Positions 33,787-43,246 of a DNA stretch of 64,000 nucleotides are shown piece after piece; within the stretch, counting starts at the first letter, position 1, and every line of letters begins with the position of its first letter. A program made the translations under genes and the position numbers. Under the pieces are notes generated by a model that did no database searches, was not told the DNA's origin, and saw only the letters and a list, made by a program, of their open reading frames with translations. The stretch lies in the NCBI RefSeq assembly GCF_016888445.1, contig NZ_JAFEKF010000002.1, forward strand, positions 310,001 through 374,000. The letters run 5' to 3'. This stretch comes from Marinomonas ostreistagni (GTDB lineage Bacteria; Pseudomonadota; Gammaproteobacteria; Pseudomonadales; Marinomonadaceae).

Positions 33787-36129
33787 ATGTTTATCTTATC
33801 GATTCTGTTCATTTTGCTCGGCGTCGTTCTAACCATAGGTGGTATTTGGTTACTGGCGGTTGGCGGCAGTGCTTATTACGTCATTCTGGGCGTGTCCTTA
33901 CTTTTAGTGGGTGGTTTGTTGAAAAAACAGCGCCGCTTAGCCAATGGTCTATATGCAGCACTACTACTTGGCAGTATGGTGTGGGCATTATGGGAGTCTG
34001 GCTTAAGCTGGTGGCCACTGGCCAGCCGCATGGGCATGTTGCTAGTGTTAGCGCTACCTTTGCTGATTTTTGTAGGGCGCAAAAATGCTGGCGCGCAGCG
34101 TTTCTTATTACCTGTCTGGGGCATCAGTACCCTGATTACTCTGAGCCCTTTGGCGATGGACGATCCGACCGCGACCGAAGGTACTATGGCGCAGCAAGTA
34201 GTGTCACCTAATGCCAATATTGGCTTAGAAGACGATAGTGAGTGGCTCGCTTATGGCCGCTCTAATTTAGGTCAGCGCTACTCGCCGCTTAATCAAATTA
34301 CCACCGACAACGTGACCGATTTAGAGCTTGCTTGGCAATACCAAACGGGTGATACCAAGGGACCGCAAGATGTCACGGAAACCACCTATCAGGTGACGCC
34401 GCTTAAAATTGGCAATGCTCTCTACATTTGTACACCACATAACTGGTTGATCGCACTGAACGCCGACACCGGTGAAGAGCTGTGGAAATACGATGCCAAA
34501 GTACCTGCCGAAAGCCAGCGTCAGCACCAAACTTGTCGTGGCGTTTCGTATTTAGAACCTAGCAATAGTTCCGCTGAAAATGTGGCGCTTAATATGGAGC
34601 AGCCATCTGAGCAGCTAGCGCCGGTGCAATGTGATGCGCAGCTATACATGCCGACATCAGATGCGCGCTTGCTGGCAGTGGATCCGGCCACAGGTGCCTT
34701 GTGTGAGAACTTTGCCGACAACGGCGTGCTAGACCTAATGCACAACATGCCATTTACGCAATCGGGCTATTACTACTCAACGTCACCACCATTGGTAGCA
34801 GGTGGTGTGGTCGTGGTCGCCGGTGCGGTGAATGATAACTACGATATTAATTCGCCATCAGGTGTCATTCGTGCCTACGATGTTAAAACTGGTGAGCTTC
34901 AATGGAACTGGGATTCAGGTCATCCAGATGATACGGCGCCAATTGGTGCAGATGAAACCTACGCGGTGAGCTCGCCTAATAGTTGGTCAGTAGCCAGTGC
35001 CGATGAAGAGCTAGGCCTTGCTTACTTCCCGATGGGCAACCGTACGCCAGATCAGTTGGGCATGTATCGTTCGCCAGCAGAAGAAAAATACGCGACCTCT
35101 GTAGTGGCGCTGAGCTTAGAGACCGGTCAACCACAATGGGTGCAGCAATTTGTCCATCATGACCTTTGGGATATGGATACGCCAGCCCAACCGGTGTTGC
35201 TAGACTTGGATACTGAGCAAGGCAATCAACCTGCTTTAGTGGTGCCGACCAAGCAAGGGGATGTCTATGTGCTGAACCGTGCTACTGGCGAGCCGATCTT
35301 CCCGATTACAGAAGAGCCTGCTCCGCAGGGCGCGATCCCTGGTGACTTTACCGCACCGACGCAGCCGACTTCGGCGGTGACCTTTAAGCCTGAGCCTTTA
35401 ACGGAAGCGAAAATGTGGGGCGCCACACCGATCGATCAAATGTTGTGTCGTATCGAGTTTAATCAGTTGGATTACCAAGGGCGCTACACGCCACCGTCCG
35501 AAAACGGCTCGTTGATTTATCCTGGTAACTTTGGTGTGTTCAACTGGGGCAGCGTGGCCGTGGATCCGCGTCGCCAAGTGATGTTTGGCATGCCGCTTTA
35601 CCTAGCCTTCACCTCTAAGTTAGTCGCCAAAGGTGGCCAAGACCTAGGTGAAACCAACCAAGGTGAGCAAGGCTTGAATGAAAACGCTGGCGCACCTTAT
35701 GCGGTAGAAATGGGACCATTCTTATCACCCGTTGGCATTCCTTGTCAGCAGCCGCCTTGGGGCTATGTGGCGGGTGTTGATTTGCAGACAGGTAAAACCG
35801 CTTGGCAACACAAGAACGGAACTATCCAAGATCTGACACCGCTGAATTTGCCGATCAAAATGGGTGTGCCAGGTATCGGTGGCCCGATTATCACGGACAG
35901 TGGCGTAGCCTTTATGGCGGCCAGCATTGATGACTACTTGCGTGCCTACGATGTCAAAACGGGCAACCAGCTATGGGAGACGCGTTTACCAGCCGGCGGT
36001 CAAGCAACGCCAATGACCTATTTAAACAGCCGCGGCGAGCAAATCGTGGTGCAGGTTGCAGGTGGCCACGGCTCACTAGGAACAACCATTGGCGACTATG
36101 TGGTGGCTTATAAATTGCCATCTAATTGA
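33787..36129 (+). CDS. gcd: Membrane-bound PQQ-dependent glucose dehydrogenase
   Basis: 780 residues, close to E. coli Gcd (796). Five N-terminal membrane helices (about 1-135) anchor it in the inner membrane, and an eight-bladed PQQ propeller faces the periplasm. Blade motifs such as LNADTGEELWKYDAK and AYDVKTGNQLWETRLPAGG recur. The catalytic Asp lies in FVHHDLWDMDTPAQPV (about residue 460), followed by VVPTKQGDVYVLNRATGEP with the PQQ-binding Lys. It oxidises glucose to gluconolactone and reduces ubiquinone. The ATG at 33787 is chosen, with AGGGAG about 12 bases upstream. No pqq biosynthesis gene is in this window. A terminator follows. Confidence 0.95.
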   Translation: MFILSILFILLGVVLTIGGIWLLAVGGSAYYVILGVSLLLVGGLLKKQRRLANGLYAALLLGSMVWALWESGLSWWPLASRMGMLLVLALPLLIFVGRKNAGAQRFLLPVWGISTLITLSPLAMDDPTATEGTMAQQVVSPNANIGLEDDSEWLAYGRSNLGQRYSPLNQITTDNVTDLELAWQYQTGDTKGPQDVTETTYQVTPLKIGNALYICTPHNWLIALNADTGEELWKYDAKVPAESQRQHQTCRGVSYLEPSNSSAENVALNMEQPSEQLAPVQCDAQLYMPTSDARLLAVDPATGALCENFADNGVLDLMHNMPFTQSGYYYSTSPPLVAGGVVVVAGAVNDNYDINSPSGVIRAYDVKTGELQWNWDSGHPDDTAPIGADETYAVSSPNSWSVASADEELGLAYFPMGNRTPDQLGMYRSPAEEKYATSVVALSLETGQPQWVQQFVHHDLWDMDTPAQPVLLDLDTEQGNQPALVVPTKQGDVYVLNRATGEPIFPITEEPAPQGAIPGDFTAPTQPTSAVTFKPEPLTEAKMWGATPIDQMLCRIEFNQLDYQGRYTPPSENGSLIYPGNFGVFNWGSVAVDPRRQVMFGMPLYLAFTSKLVAKGGQDLGETNQGEQGLNENAGAPYAVEMGPFLSPVGIPCQQPPWGYVAGVDLQTGKTAWQHKNGTIQDLTPLNLPIKMGVPGIGGPIITDSGVAFMAASIDDYLRAYDVKTGNQLWETRLPAGGQATPMTYLNSRGEQIVVQVAGGHGSLGTTIGDYVVAYKLPSN

Positions 36130-36145
36130 TTTTAAATGAAAAGTT

Positions 36146-36174
36146 AAAAAGCCCAGCAATGTCTGGGCTTTTTT
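36146..36174 (+). terminator. Rho-independent terminator after gcd
   Basis: An 11-bp stem AAAAAGCCCAG / CTGGGCTTTTT (36146-36156 and 36163-36173) with loop CAATGT and a T-run marks the end of the gcd transcript. Confidence 0.92.
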
Positions 36175-36346
36175 ATGCTTTTTTGTTTGATGTTGGCTTT
36201 CTGAGAGTTGTTTTGGTTATAACGAAACGTTGTCCAACAGATCAAAATTGATATTGGCAGTCAGAGTTCAAATTTCTTATCATTCCGCGCCAATAGTAGC
36301 CAAAAGCTACGATCTCCAAGAATTTTAACTGGAAACAACAGTAATT

Positions 36347-37672
36347 ATGACAAAACCAACTCCTGTGGCGTTACTGCCGCTCGTGCTTTTCTTGACGCTC
36401 TTTGTTGGCAGCGGTCTGTGGTACCAAAGCCTTGGCAAAGAATTCGCGTTTTACCAAATCCAAGCCCCTGTCGCGATTTTGCCTGCGATTGTGCTGGCGT
36501 TGATCTTGGGTCGTGGTGCATTGCAGTCGCGCATTGAAACCTTTGTTAAAGGGGTGGGCGATCAGACGATCATTACCATGGTGCTGATTTATTTGCTGGC
36601 GGGTGCTTTTGCTAGTGTTGCTAAAGCCATTGGTGGCGTCGATGCGACTGTTAACTTTGGCTTAAGCGTGATTCCTTCAAGCTTTATCTTGCCCGGTATC
36701 TTTATCATTACGGCGTTTGTGGCAACATCAATGGGTACTTCTATGGGCACCATCGCTGCGATTGCACCGATTGCTGTAGGTGTGGCGGAAGTGACGGATT
36801 TGCCATTGCTGACGACAGTAGGCGCGGTCGTGGGCGGTGCGATGTTTGGCGATAACTTATCGATCATTTCCGACACCACGATCGCAGCGACCCGTACGCA
36901 AGGCTGTGATATGCGTGATAAGTTTCGCATGAACTTCAAAATTGCTTTACCAGCAGCGGTATTGGTGTTGGTTTGGTTGTTTTTCCAAGGCTCACAAGCA
37001 CACCTTGACGATCTAAAAGAGTATGACTTGTTGCTGGTATTGCCTTATGTCGCGGTACTGGTGTTGGCCGTATTGGGCGTCAATGTATTACTCGTTTTGT
37101 TTACCGGCATCGTACTGGCAGGTGGTATTGGCCTGTCGAACATGGACGATTACAACGTTGCGCAGTGGTCACAAGATATCTACGCAGGCTACACCGGCAT
37201 GCAAGAAATCATGATCTTGTCGCTACTGATCGGTGGCTTAGGCGCGTTGATGAAAGCTCAAGGTGGCCTTGATTGGATTGTGAAGACAATTGAAGGCATC
37301 AGCCGTCGTCTCGGTGCCAAAGAAGGCTCAAACAAAGCCGGTGAGCTGAGTATCAGTACCTCGGTGGCGCTAACTAACCTATGTACCGCGAACAATACTG
37401 TCGCCATCTTGATTTCTGGTTCTGTTGCTAAAGATGTGGCCACTCGTTATGGCGTTGACCCACGTCGTAGTGCCAGCTTATTGGATATTTTCTCGTGTGT
37501 GATTCAGGGCTTAATCCCTTACGGCGCTCAAGTGCTGTTGGCTTCTTCGCTGGCTGGCGTGTCGCCTATCGAACTGATTACTCATGTTCAGTACAGCTGG
37601 ATTCTTGCCGTTGTGGCGTTGCTGTCGATTGTCTTTGCTTGGCCAAAAGCAGCTGCCAAAGCCACAGCCTAA
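36347..37672 (+). CDS. NhaC-type antiporter family protein
   Basis: 441 residues with about eleven to twelve membrane helices. The family core is visible: FVATSMGTSMGTIAAIAPIA (about residues 125-144) and GGAMFGDNLSIISDTTIAA (about 164-183), which carry the GD-N/S and D-T residues of the ion path, and the later TNLCTANNTVAILISG. The family exchanges Na+ and H+ or couples organic acids and amino acids, so the transported solute is uncertain. It lacks a strong ribosome site (GGAAAC only). It converges on a second NhaC-type gene, with a shared terminator between them. Confidence 0.88.
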   Translation: MTKPTPVALLPLVLFLTLFVGSGLWYQSLGKEFAFYQIQAPVAILPAIVLALILGRGALQSRIETFVKGVGDQTIITMVLIYLLAGAFASVAKAIGGVDATVNFGLSVIPSSFILPGIFIITAFVATSMGTSMGTIAAIAPIAVGVAEVTDLPLLTTVGAVVGGAMFGDNLSIISDTTIAATRTQGCDMRDKFRMNFKIALPAAVLVLVWLFFQGSQAHLDDLKEYDLLLVLPYVAVLVLAVLGVNVLLVLFTGIVLAGGIGLSNMDDYNVAQWSQDIYAGYTGMQEIMILSLLIGGLGALMKAQGGLDWIVKTIEGISRRLGAKEGSNKAGELSISTSVALTNLCTANNTVAILISGSVAKDVATRYGVDPRRSASLLDIFSCVIQGLIPYGAQVLLASSLAGVSPIELITHVQYSWILAVVALLSIVFAWPKAAAKATA

Positions 37673-37693
37673 AAGTTATTTAGGCCGTTCATT

Positions 37694-37733
37694 AAAAAGC
37701 CGAGTGCGGTGCTATCCCTACTCGGCTTTTTTT
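37694..37733. terminator. Bidirectional terminator between two NhaC-type genes
   Basis: Stem AAAAGCCGAGT (37695-37705) / ACTCGGCTTTT (37720-37730) with a 14-base loop, an A-run before and a T-run after. It serves both convergent transcripts. Confidence 0.9.
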
Positions 37734-37754
37734 ATGCATACAAACTGATAGCGC

Positions 37755-39275
37755 TTAGCTTTGGGCAGGCTGTTCTGCCATAGAAGTGATACGACCTTGG
37801 TCGTCAAACTCAGCAATGCTTTCGTCTTTTTCACGCCATTCTGCTTGTTCCACATCCGATGCCTTAGGTGAGAATAGCCCCAGCTGTGCGTACAGCAAGC
37901 CCAGCACCGGTGAGATCCAGCAGGCGAACGCCAATGGAATGTAGAGTAGGTTTTCGAAATTACCGTCGGCAATGCCTAACCCCAGTGCTGTTACCACAAA
38001 GGCACCACCCGCATTCCAAGGAATCAGCGGTGAAATCAGCGTGCCGCCTTCTTCTGTGGCGCGTGATAAGTTAAGCGTTGAGTACTTCATACCACGGTAC
38101 ACTGGCGCGTACATGCGACCCGGTAGGGCAATCGACAAGTATGGGTCACCCGCGACAAGGTTGGTTGCCACCGAGGTAAACGTAGCAGACGTTTGTAGGC
38201 CCTTAAACGAACGTACCTTAGACATGATGGTACGGATAATCGACTCAAGACAGCCGGTTTTCTCTAGTGAGCCACCAAATGCCAAGGCAATCAGTACCAA
38301 AGAAATGGTCCACATCATGGACTGGATGCCGCCGCGGTTTAGCAGGCTATTGATCTCATCCGAAGCCGTTTGGATGCTATAACCACTGTTGGCAAAGGTG
38401 ACGACTTCATACAAGCTTGCACCTTGTGCCCACATGGCGGCCAAACCACCGGTCAGGACACCGACAAACAAGGATGGCAACGGCGGCATGCGCATCACCG
38501 CCAAGGCAATAACAATGATCGCAGGTAGTAGCAGCCAGACTGAAATATCAAAGTTCGCCTGCAAGGTCGATGTGATCGACGTAATGCGTTCAAACGAGGC
38601 ACTGTCATCACCAATCAAGGTAAAGCCCGCCACAAAGTAAATCACCAAGCCGATTAGCATGGCTGGCACCGTGGTTGGCATCATGTTTTTAATGTGTGAG
38701 AACAAATCTACGCCAGTCACCGCTGGCGCAAGGTTGGTTGTGTCTGACAGTGGCGAGACTTTATCGCCGAAGAAGGCGCCAGACACTACGGCACCGGCGG
38801 TCCAGTACATAGGGATATCAAAGCCTGCACCGATGCCCATTAGGGCCAAACCAACCGTACCCACGGTGCCCCAAGAAGTACCAAGCGATACCGATACCAC
38901 GGCACATAGGATCATCGCCGCCGCTAAGAAAATCTGTGGTGATAAAATGGTGAGGCCGTAATAGATCAGCGTCGGTACTGTGCCACTGGCGATCCAGACG
39001 CCGACAATCATACCGACCAAAATCAAGATAGCGACCGAAGGTAAGCCCACGTGGACTACGTGCAGCATACCGGTTTCGATATCTTTCCATTTAAAGCCAA
39101 GTTTGATTCCGACCAGACCTGTGATCGCGATCCCGATTGAAAGCGGGACATGCGGGGTAAAGTCACCGAAGTAGAAAATTTGAATGCCTAGAATGATCAA
39201 CGTCAACACGACAGGGACCATGGCTAGGCCAAAGCTCGGCTTTTGCACCGTGCTTTTGGCAGCATCAGAAGCCAT
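37755..39275 (-). CDS. Na+/H+ antiporter NhaC family protein
   Basis: 506 residues with about twelve membrane helices. Conserved motifs are VVSVSLGTSWGTVGTVGLAL (about residues 127-146) and GAVVSGAFFGDKVSPLSDTT (about 161-180), then the YAPVYRGM and SPLIPWNAGGAFV segments in the C-terminal half. These mark a canonical NhaC; relatives also include malate-lactate and arginine-ornithine antiporters. It probably exports Na+ in exchange for protons. AAAGGA lies about 8 bases before the ATG. It is transcribed alone and convergent with the other NhaC-type gene. Confidence 0.92.
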   Translation of the reverse strand: MASDAAKSTVQKPSFGLAMVPVVLTLIILGIQIFYFGDFTPHVPLSIGIAITGLVGIKLGFKWKDIETGMLHVVHVGLPSVAILILVGMIVGVWIASGTVPTLIYYGLTILSPQIFLAAAMILCAVVSVSLGTSWGTVGTVGLALMGIGAGFDIPMYWTAGAVVSGAFFGDKVSPLSDTTNLAPAVTGVDLFSHIKNMMPTTVPAMLIGLVIYFVAGFTLIGDDSASFERITSITSTLQANFDISVWLLLPAIIVIALAVMRMPPLPSLFVGVLTGGLAAMWAQGASLYEVVTFANSGYSIQTASDEINSLLNRGGIQSMMWTISLVLIALAFGGSLEKTGCLESIIRTIMSKVRSFKGLQTSATFTSVATNLVAGDPYLSIALPGRMYAPVYRGMKYSTLNLSRATEEGGTLISPLIPWNAGGAFVVTALGLGIADGNFENLLYIPLAFACWISPVLGLLYAQLGLFSPKASDVEQAEWREKDESIAEFDDQGRITSMAEQPAQS

Positions 39276-39353
39276 ATAATATTCCTTTTATGATGGGTAA
39301 AAACAGCATACGTCAGCGCAGCGTGATTAGGCCCAAAGCCGCTCTGCACTGAG

Positions 39354-39403
39354 TTAAAAAGATAAAGCCAGACAAGGGGTTGAGTAAAGACCTGTCTGGC
39401 TTA
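39354..39403 (-). terminator. Terminator after di-haem peroxidase gene (minus strand)
   Basis: Stem AAGCCAGACA (39365-39374) / TGTCTGGCTT (39393-39402) with an 18-base loop. On the minus strand it is followed by TATCTTTTT. Confidence 0.75.
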
Positions 39404-39412
39404 GTTGTGGTG

Positions 39413-40408
39413 TTAATCAAACGGCTTTGGTGCAGGAGTTTGATCTACTGAGGGCGGAAGAATCGGTAAGGTAAACTGTGGTTGGTCACCTGTCAGCGAT
39501 TTTAAGAACGCAACAATCGCGGCATTGTCGGCAGCGGAGAACTGACGCCCTAATTGTAAGCGTCCCATAATGTCGACAGCCTCAGTCAAGGTCGCGGCTT
39601 CACCATCATGGAAGTAGGGATACGTTAGCTCCACATTGCGTAGCGTCGGAACTTTAAACATGAAGCGATCAGCGTCTTTACCGGTCACAGCGACACGACC
39701 CTCAGCACTGTTGTTCGTTTTATAGGGTTCGATAATGCCCATTTTCTGAAACGAATTACCACCAGCAGCGGGGCCATTATGACACGCGGTACAGCCGCTC
39801 TCTTTGAATAGAGCATAGCCCGATTTTTCGGTCTCGGTCAGTGCGTCTTCATCCCCCATGAGCCACTGGTCAAAGGGCGAATTGGGTGTGACCAAGGTTT
39901 TCTCGAACTCGGCGATAGCGTCGGTCATTAGGTCGATCGAGATACTTTGGGGGCCGAAGACTTGCTGGAATTCCCGTTGATAACCTGGAATCGAGTCGAT
40001 GACGCTTACCGCGAGTAAGTGAGTCGAGCCCATTTCGCCTGGGTTAGCGATTGGACCGCCTGCTTGCTCTTTCAAGTCTTTTGCTCGGCCGTCCCAAAAT
40101 TGTGCGAGGTTCAGGCTAGAGTTAAGCACGGTGGGGGAGTTTATCGGCCCTTGCTGCCAACGATCGCCGATCGACGTTTTTAAATTATCCGTACCGCCCA
40201 TACTCAAGTTGTGGCAAGAGTTACATGAGATGAAGCCTGATTTAGACAAACGAGGATCAAAGTAAAGCTTTTTGCCCAGCTCTGCTTTGGCTAGATTGAT
40301 TGTTTTGACGGGCTCGATTGGTTGGATGGGTTCTTGGGCGACCGCTGCACCGGCAAGCAGTACGACCGAAGTCGCGATCAAAGTTTTAGGTAATGCCAAA
40401 CATTGCAT
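39413..40408 (-). CDS. Di-haem cytochrome c peroxidase (CCP/MauG family)
   Basis: 331 residues: signal peptide (1-24, ending AAVAQ) and two haem c sites, CNSCH (about residue 61) and CTACH (about 206), in the order of bacterial CCPs. The conserved FDPRLSKSGFISCNSCHN stretch starts the peroxidatic domain, and MFKVPTLRNVELTYPYFHDG precedes the C terminus. Acting in the periplasm, it reduces H2O2 with electrons from c-type cytochromes or copper proteins. GAGGTGG lies 4-5 bases before the ATG. It is a single gene with its own terminator, in a 204-bp divergent arrangement with rarD. Confidence 0.94.
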   Translation of the reverse strand: MQCLALPKTLIATSVVLLAGAAVAQEPIQPIEPVKTINLAKAELGKKLYFDPRLSKSGFISCNSCHNLSMGGTDNLKTSIGDRWQQGPINSPTVLNSSLNLAQFWDGRAKDLKEQAGGPIANPGEMGSTHLLAVSVIDSIPGYQREFQQVFGPQSISIDLMTDAIAEFEKTLVTPNSPFDQWLMGDEDALTETEKSGYALFKESGCTACHNGPAAGGNSFQKMGIIEPYKTNNSAEGRVAVTGKDADRFMFKVPTLRNVELTYPYFHDGEAATLTEAVDIMGRLQLGRQFSAADNAAIVAFLKSLTGDQPQFTLPILPPSVDQTPAPKPFD

Positions 40409-40612
40409 GTTCCACCTCGCATGATTGGTTATTAAGGATGAGCGCCCTATCGTTATTCGTCCGTTATTCGTCCTTTATAAAGCGCTAATATAATCATAAA
40501 AGGTCTGTAAACTTATGTTACTGTATGCTGACCCAGCATGATGCATATCAGATATATAAAGCGGTTATGTGACTGGGCCGACGTCTTCTTTCATTGATCC
40601 TAAGAGCTCTTT

Positions 40613-41518
40613 ATGTCGCAACTCGAACCCGCTGCAAAAGCTGGCATGCTGTATGGCATTACCGCTTATTTATTGTGGGCCATTGCCCCGCTGTATTTTA
40701 AAACCATCGATCAGGTGCCGGCTTTGGATATTTTGTCGCATCGCATTATTTGGTCGTTTGTGATTGTGTTGGTGTTAATGGTGTTGCTGCGTAAGGGCAC
40801 GGCATTGCGCCAAGCGCTGAGTAAAAAGGTGCTGGCGGCGATGTTGGTCTCTTCTTTGCTGATCGCCGGTAACTGGGGCACTTACATTTATGCGGTCAAC
40901 AGCCAGCAGTTGTTGAGCGCAAGTCTGGGGTATTACATTAATCCTTTAGTGAGCATCGTGTTGGGCATGGTGTTTTTCAAAGATAAGCTGGATCGGCCGA
41001 AACAAGTCGCGGCATTGTTGTGCTTGGCTGCTGTGGTGTTTGAAGTGATTCAATTTGGTCGCTTGCCGTGGATCGCGCTGACGCTGGCATTTAGTTTCGG
41101 CTTTTATGGCTTAATCCGTAAGAAAGTCGCACTGGATAGTTTCACTGGGATGACCATTGAAACCGCCATTTTATTGCCATGGGCCCTGATTCAGCTGCAA
41201 TGGCTAAGCCAAGATATTGGCTTTATGACAGCGGATAATCTTTCTCTTACGCTGCTGTTGATGGCGGCGGGGCCTGTAACCATGGTGCCGCTAATGTGTT
41301 TTGCCGCGGCGGCCAATCGCGTGAGCTTGGTGACACTGGGCTTCTTCCAATACATTGGTCCCAGTGCCATGTTTTGCTTGGCTGTATTTCTCTACGATGA
41401 ACCGTTTAGTACGGAGAAATTAGTTACGTTTGCTCTGATCTGGCTAGCGCTCTTGCTGTTGATCATCAGCTCGATCAAGTCGTTACGCAAGCAGCGCCAG
41501 CTTATGCGCGGCGCTTAA
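40613..41518 (+). CDS. rarD: EamA-family transporter RarD
   Basis: 301 residues with ten membrane helices of the drug/metabolite transporter superfamily. The RarD-specific opening GITAYLLWAIAPLYFKTIDQ, the LDILSHRIIWS helix and NWGTYIYAVNSQQLLSASLGY (about residues 87-107) are all present. The transported compound is not known; E. coli RarD is annotated as chloramphenicol-sensitive by homology only. The start has only a weak AAGAG site. Its last codons overlap by 4 bp the end of the convergent TSUP gene. Confidence 0.93.
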   Translation: MSQLEPAAKAGMLYGITAYLLWAIAPLYFKTIDQVPALDILSHRIIWSFVIVLVLMVLLRKGTALRQALSKKVLAAMLVSSLLIAGNWGTYIYAVNSQQLLSASLGYYINPLVSIVLGMVFFKDKLDRPKQVAALLCLAAVVFEVIQFGRLPWIALTLAFSFGFYGLIRKKVALDSFTGMTIETAILLPWALIQLQWLSQDIGFMTADNLSLTLLLMAAGPVTMVPLMCFAAAANRVSLVTLGFFQYIGPSAMFCLAVFLYDEPFSTEKLVTFALIWLALLLLIISSIKSLRKQRQLMRGA

Positions 41519-42243
41519 GAAAACAGCATCAGTTTCATCGCGGCGATGGTCGAAACGAGTCGGATTAGCCATTTAAAGTGGCTGGGCTTCACATGTTTTA
41601 AGAAGTGGTAGCCGATAACGGAGCCAATCAGCAAGCCCGGTAGCGCGTAAGCACTGATGGTTAAGCTCTCTTGGCTTAATAACCCTAGGCTTAGGTACAT
41701 GGGCAGCTTAACCAAGTTGGTTAAGAAAAAGCCCCACGCACGGGTGCTGACATAGCTTTGTTTCGGTAGCTTTTGCTCCAGTAAAAACAAGCTAAACAAT
41801 GGCCCTGAGGCGTTGGCGACCATGCTGACCAAACCACTAAAAAATCCCATCGAATAAGCAGTAACGGGCTTTTGCATAAAGGCATTTTTGGGGCGCAGGT
41901 CTAGGTATAAGCCTAATACAATCATACCGACGATAATCACGCCCAACATGGTCACGAATTGATCTGCATCGATGCCCGCCAGCAAATAGGTACCGATCAA
42001 CACGCCTAAAAAGCTCAGCGGTAAAAAGCGCGCCAGCACCGCCCAAGAAATCTTTTGGCGATAGCTGTACACCGCCATGATATCGGTGATCACATACAAT
42101 GGTAACAGCACGCCGAGGGCTTCAGGCCCAGGGAAGGCAAACATCACAATCGGCAAGACGATGAGTCCCATGCCACCGACGGAAAACTTAGAAAAACCGG
42201 TAATCAAACCAGCGATAAACATCACCACTAATGCGGTTGTCAC
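41515..42243 (-). CDS. TSUP (TauE/SafE) family permease, short form
   Basis: 242 residues with seven to eight membrane helices. The first repeat motif GLITGFSKFSVGGMGLIVLP lies at about 12-31, and the second is YSMGFFSGLVSMVANASGPL (about 129-148), where the usual glycine run is replaced by ANASGP, as in one TSUP subgroup. It is a probable anion permease with an unknown substrate. The start is GTG at 42243 with AAGGGGG 5 bases upstream. It is divergent from a LysR gene over 110 bp and so probably under its control. Confidence 0.86.
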   Translation of the reverse strand: MTTALVVMFIAGLITGFSKFSVGGMGLIVLPIVMFAFPGPEALGVLLPLYVITDIMAVYSYRQKISWAVLARFLPLSFLGVLIGTYLLAGIDADQFVTMLGVIIVGMIVLGLYLDLRPKNAFMQKPVTAYSMGFFSGLVSMVANASGPLFSLFLLEQKLPKQSYVSTRAWGFFLTNLVKLPMYLSLGLLSQESLTISAYALPGLLIGSVIGYHFLKHVKPSHFKWLIRLVSTIAAMKLMLFS

Positions 42244-42353
42244 TGTGTCCCCCTTGATTGGAAAAACGTATTACTTGAATAGGGCTAGGATACTCGCAAT
42301 AATGAATTAAAAATAATTTCGTTTTTTGATTATCATGAAAGGAAAATCGAATC

Positions 42354-43235
42354 ATGAAGCTGGACCAATTGCGCGCCTTTATCGCTGTTGTCGAAAGTGG
42401 CAGCTTTCGTGCCGCCGCCGAAGCCATTCATAAAACTCAGCCGAGCATCAGTGCCGCCGTGAAAGCCCTAGAAGCTCAGTATGGCTTGCAGTTACTGGAC
42501 CGAGACAGTTATCGCCCGACGCTCACTGCGCAAGGCAAAGCGTTTTTTAAGCAAAGCAAAAAGCTGCTATCGCAGGTTAATCAGCTCGAAAGCCTAGGCC
42601 ACCACTTGGCGCAAGGGGAAGGCCAGCAATCGCTGCGCTTATGCATCAGTCAAATGAGCCTTACCGATCACATTATTGGCTTATTAAAAAGCTTCGAAGC
42701 GGCGCATCCGCAGATCACCATCGAGTTGACCACCGATCACCTAAATGGCGTGCAAGAGCATCTGATTAAAGAGAAATCGGACATTGCCATTGGGCCTAGT
42801 TATGGCTTAGACGATCGCCATATTTTTGTCGAAGTCGGCAAGCTGGAAATGATGTCGGTGGTTCACCCAGACCTGTTGCCTGAGCTGCAAGCGGGCGCGC
42901 AAAAGGTCAAGCAGCAAGCGCTGTACTCGTTGCCACAAATCTTGGTCAGCCGCGCCGCCGAAGACCAAGCACATCGCTTCGTCTTACCGGCGGGCAAACG
43001 CTGGCACGTTAATGACTTCCAAGCCAAAAAGAGCTTAGTACAAGCCGGAATGGGCTGGGCACGCATGCCTTATTACATGATCAAAGACTCGTTAGACGAA
43101 GGCCGCTTGGTGCGTATGGATGTAGAAAACTTCACCTCACACAGCCAGTTTCCACTGTTTATGATTCGCCTACGAAACCAAACCTTAAGTCATGAAGCCA
43201 GCCAGTTTTGGGATCACGTGAAAGCAGCGGTTTAG
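42354..43235 (+). CDS. LysR-type transcriptional regulator, divergent from TSUP gene
   Basis: 293 residues. The HTH is FIAVVESGSFRAAAEAIHKT followed by PSISAAVKALEAQYGLQLLDR (residues about 8-51), with an effector-binding domain from about 90 (LRLCISQMSLTDHIIGLL). It is close to the CysB/Cbl-like length and arrangement. The divergent 110-bp spacer to a TSUP permease suggests it senses the permease substrate. AAGGAAAA precedes the ATG by 8 bases. It converges on another LysR gene with an 11-bp gap. Confidence 0.92.
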   Translation: MKLDQLRAFIAVVESGSFRAAAEAIHKTQPSISAAVKALEAQYGLQLLDRDSYRPTLTAQGKAFFKQSKKLLSQVNQLESLGHHLAQGEGQQSLRLCISQMSLTDHIIGLLKSFEAAHPQITIELTTDHLNGVQEHLIKEKSDIAIGPSYGLDDRHIFVEVGKLEMMSVVHPDLLPELQAGAQKVKQQALYSLPQILVSRAAEDQAHRFVLPAGKRWHVNDFQAKKSLVQAGMGWARMPYYMIKDSLDEGRLVRMDVENFTSHSQFPLFMIRLRNQTLSHEASQFWDHVKAAV

Positions 43236-43246
43236 AAGTTGAACTC

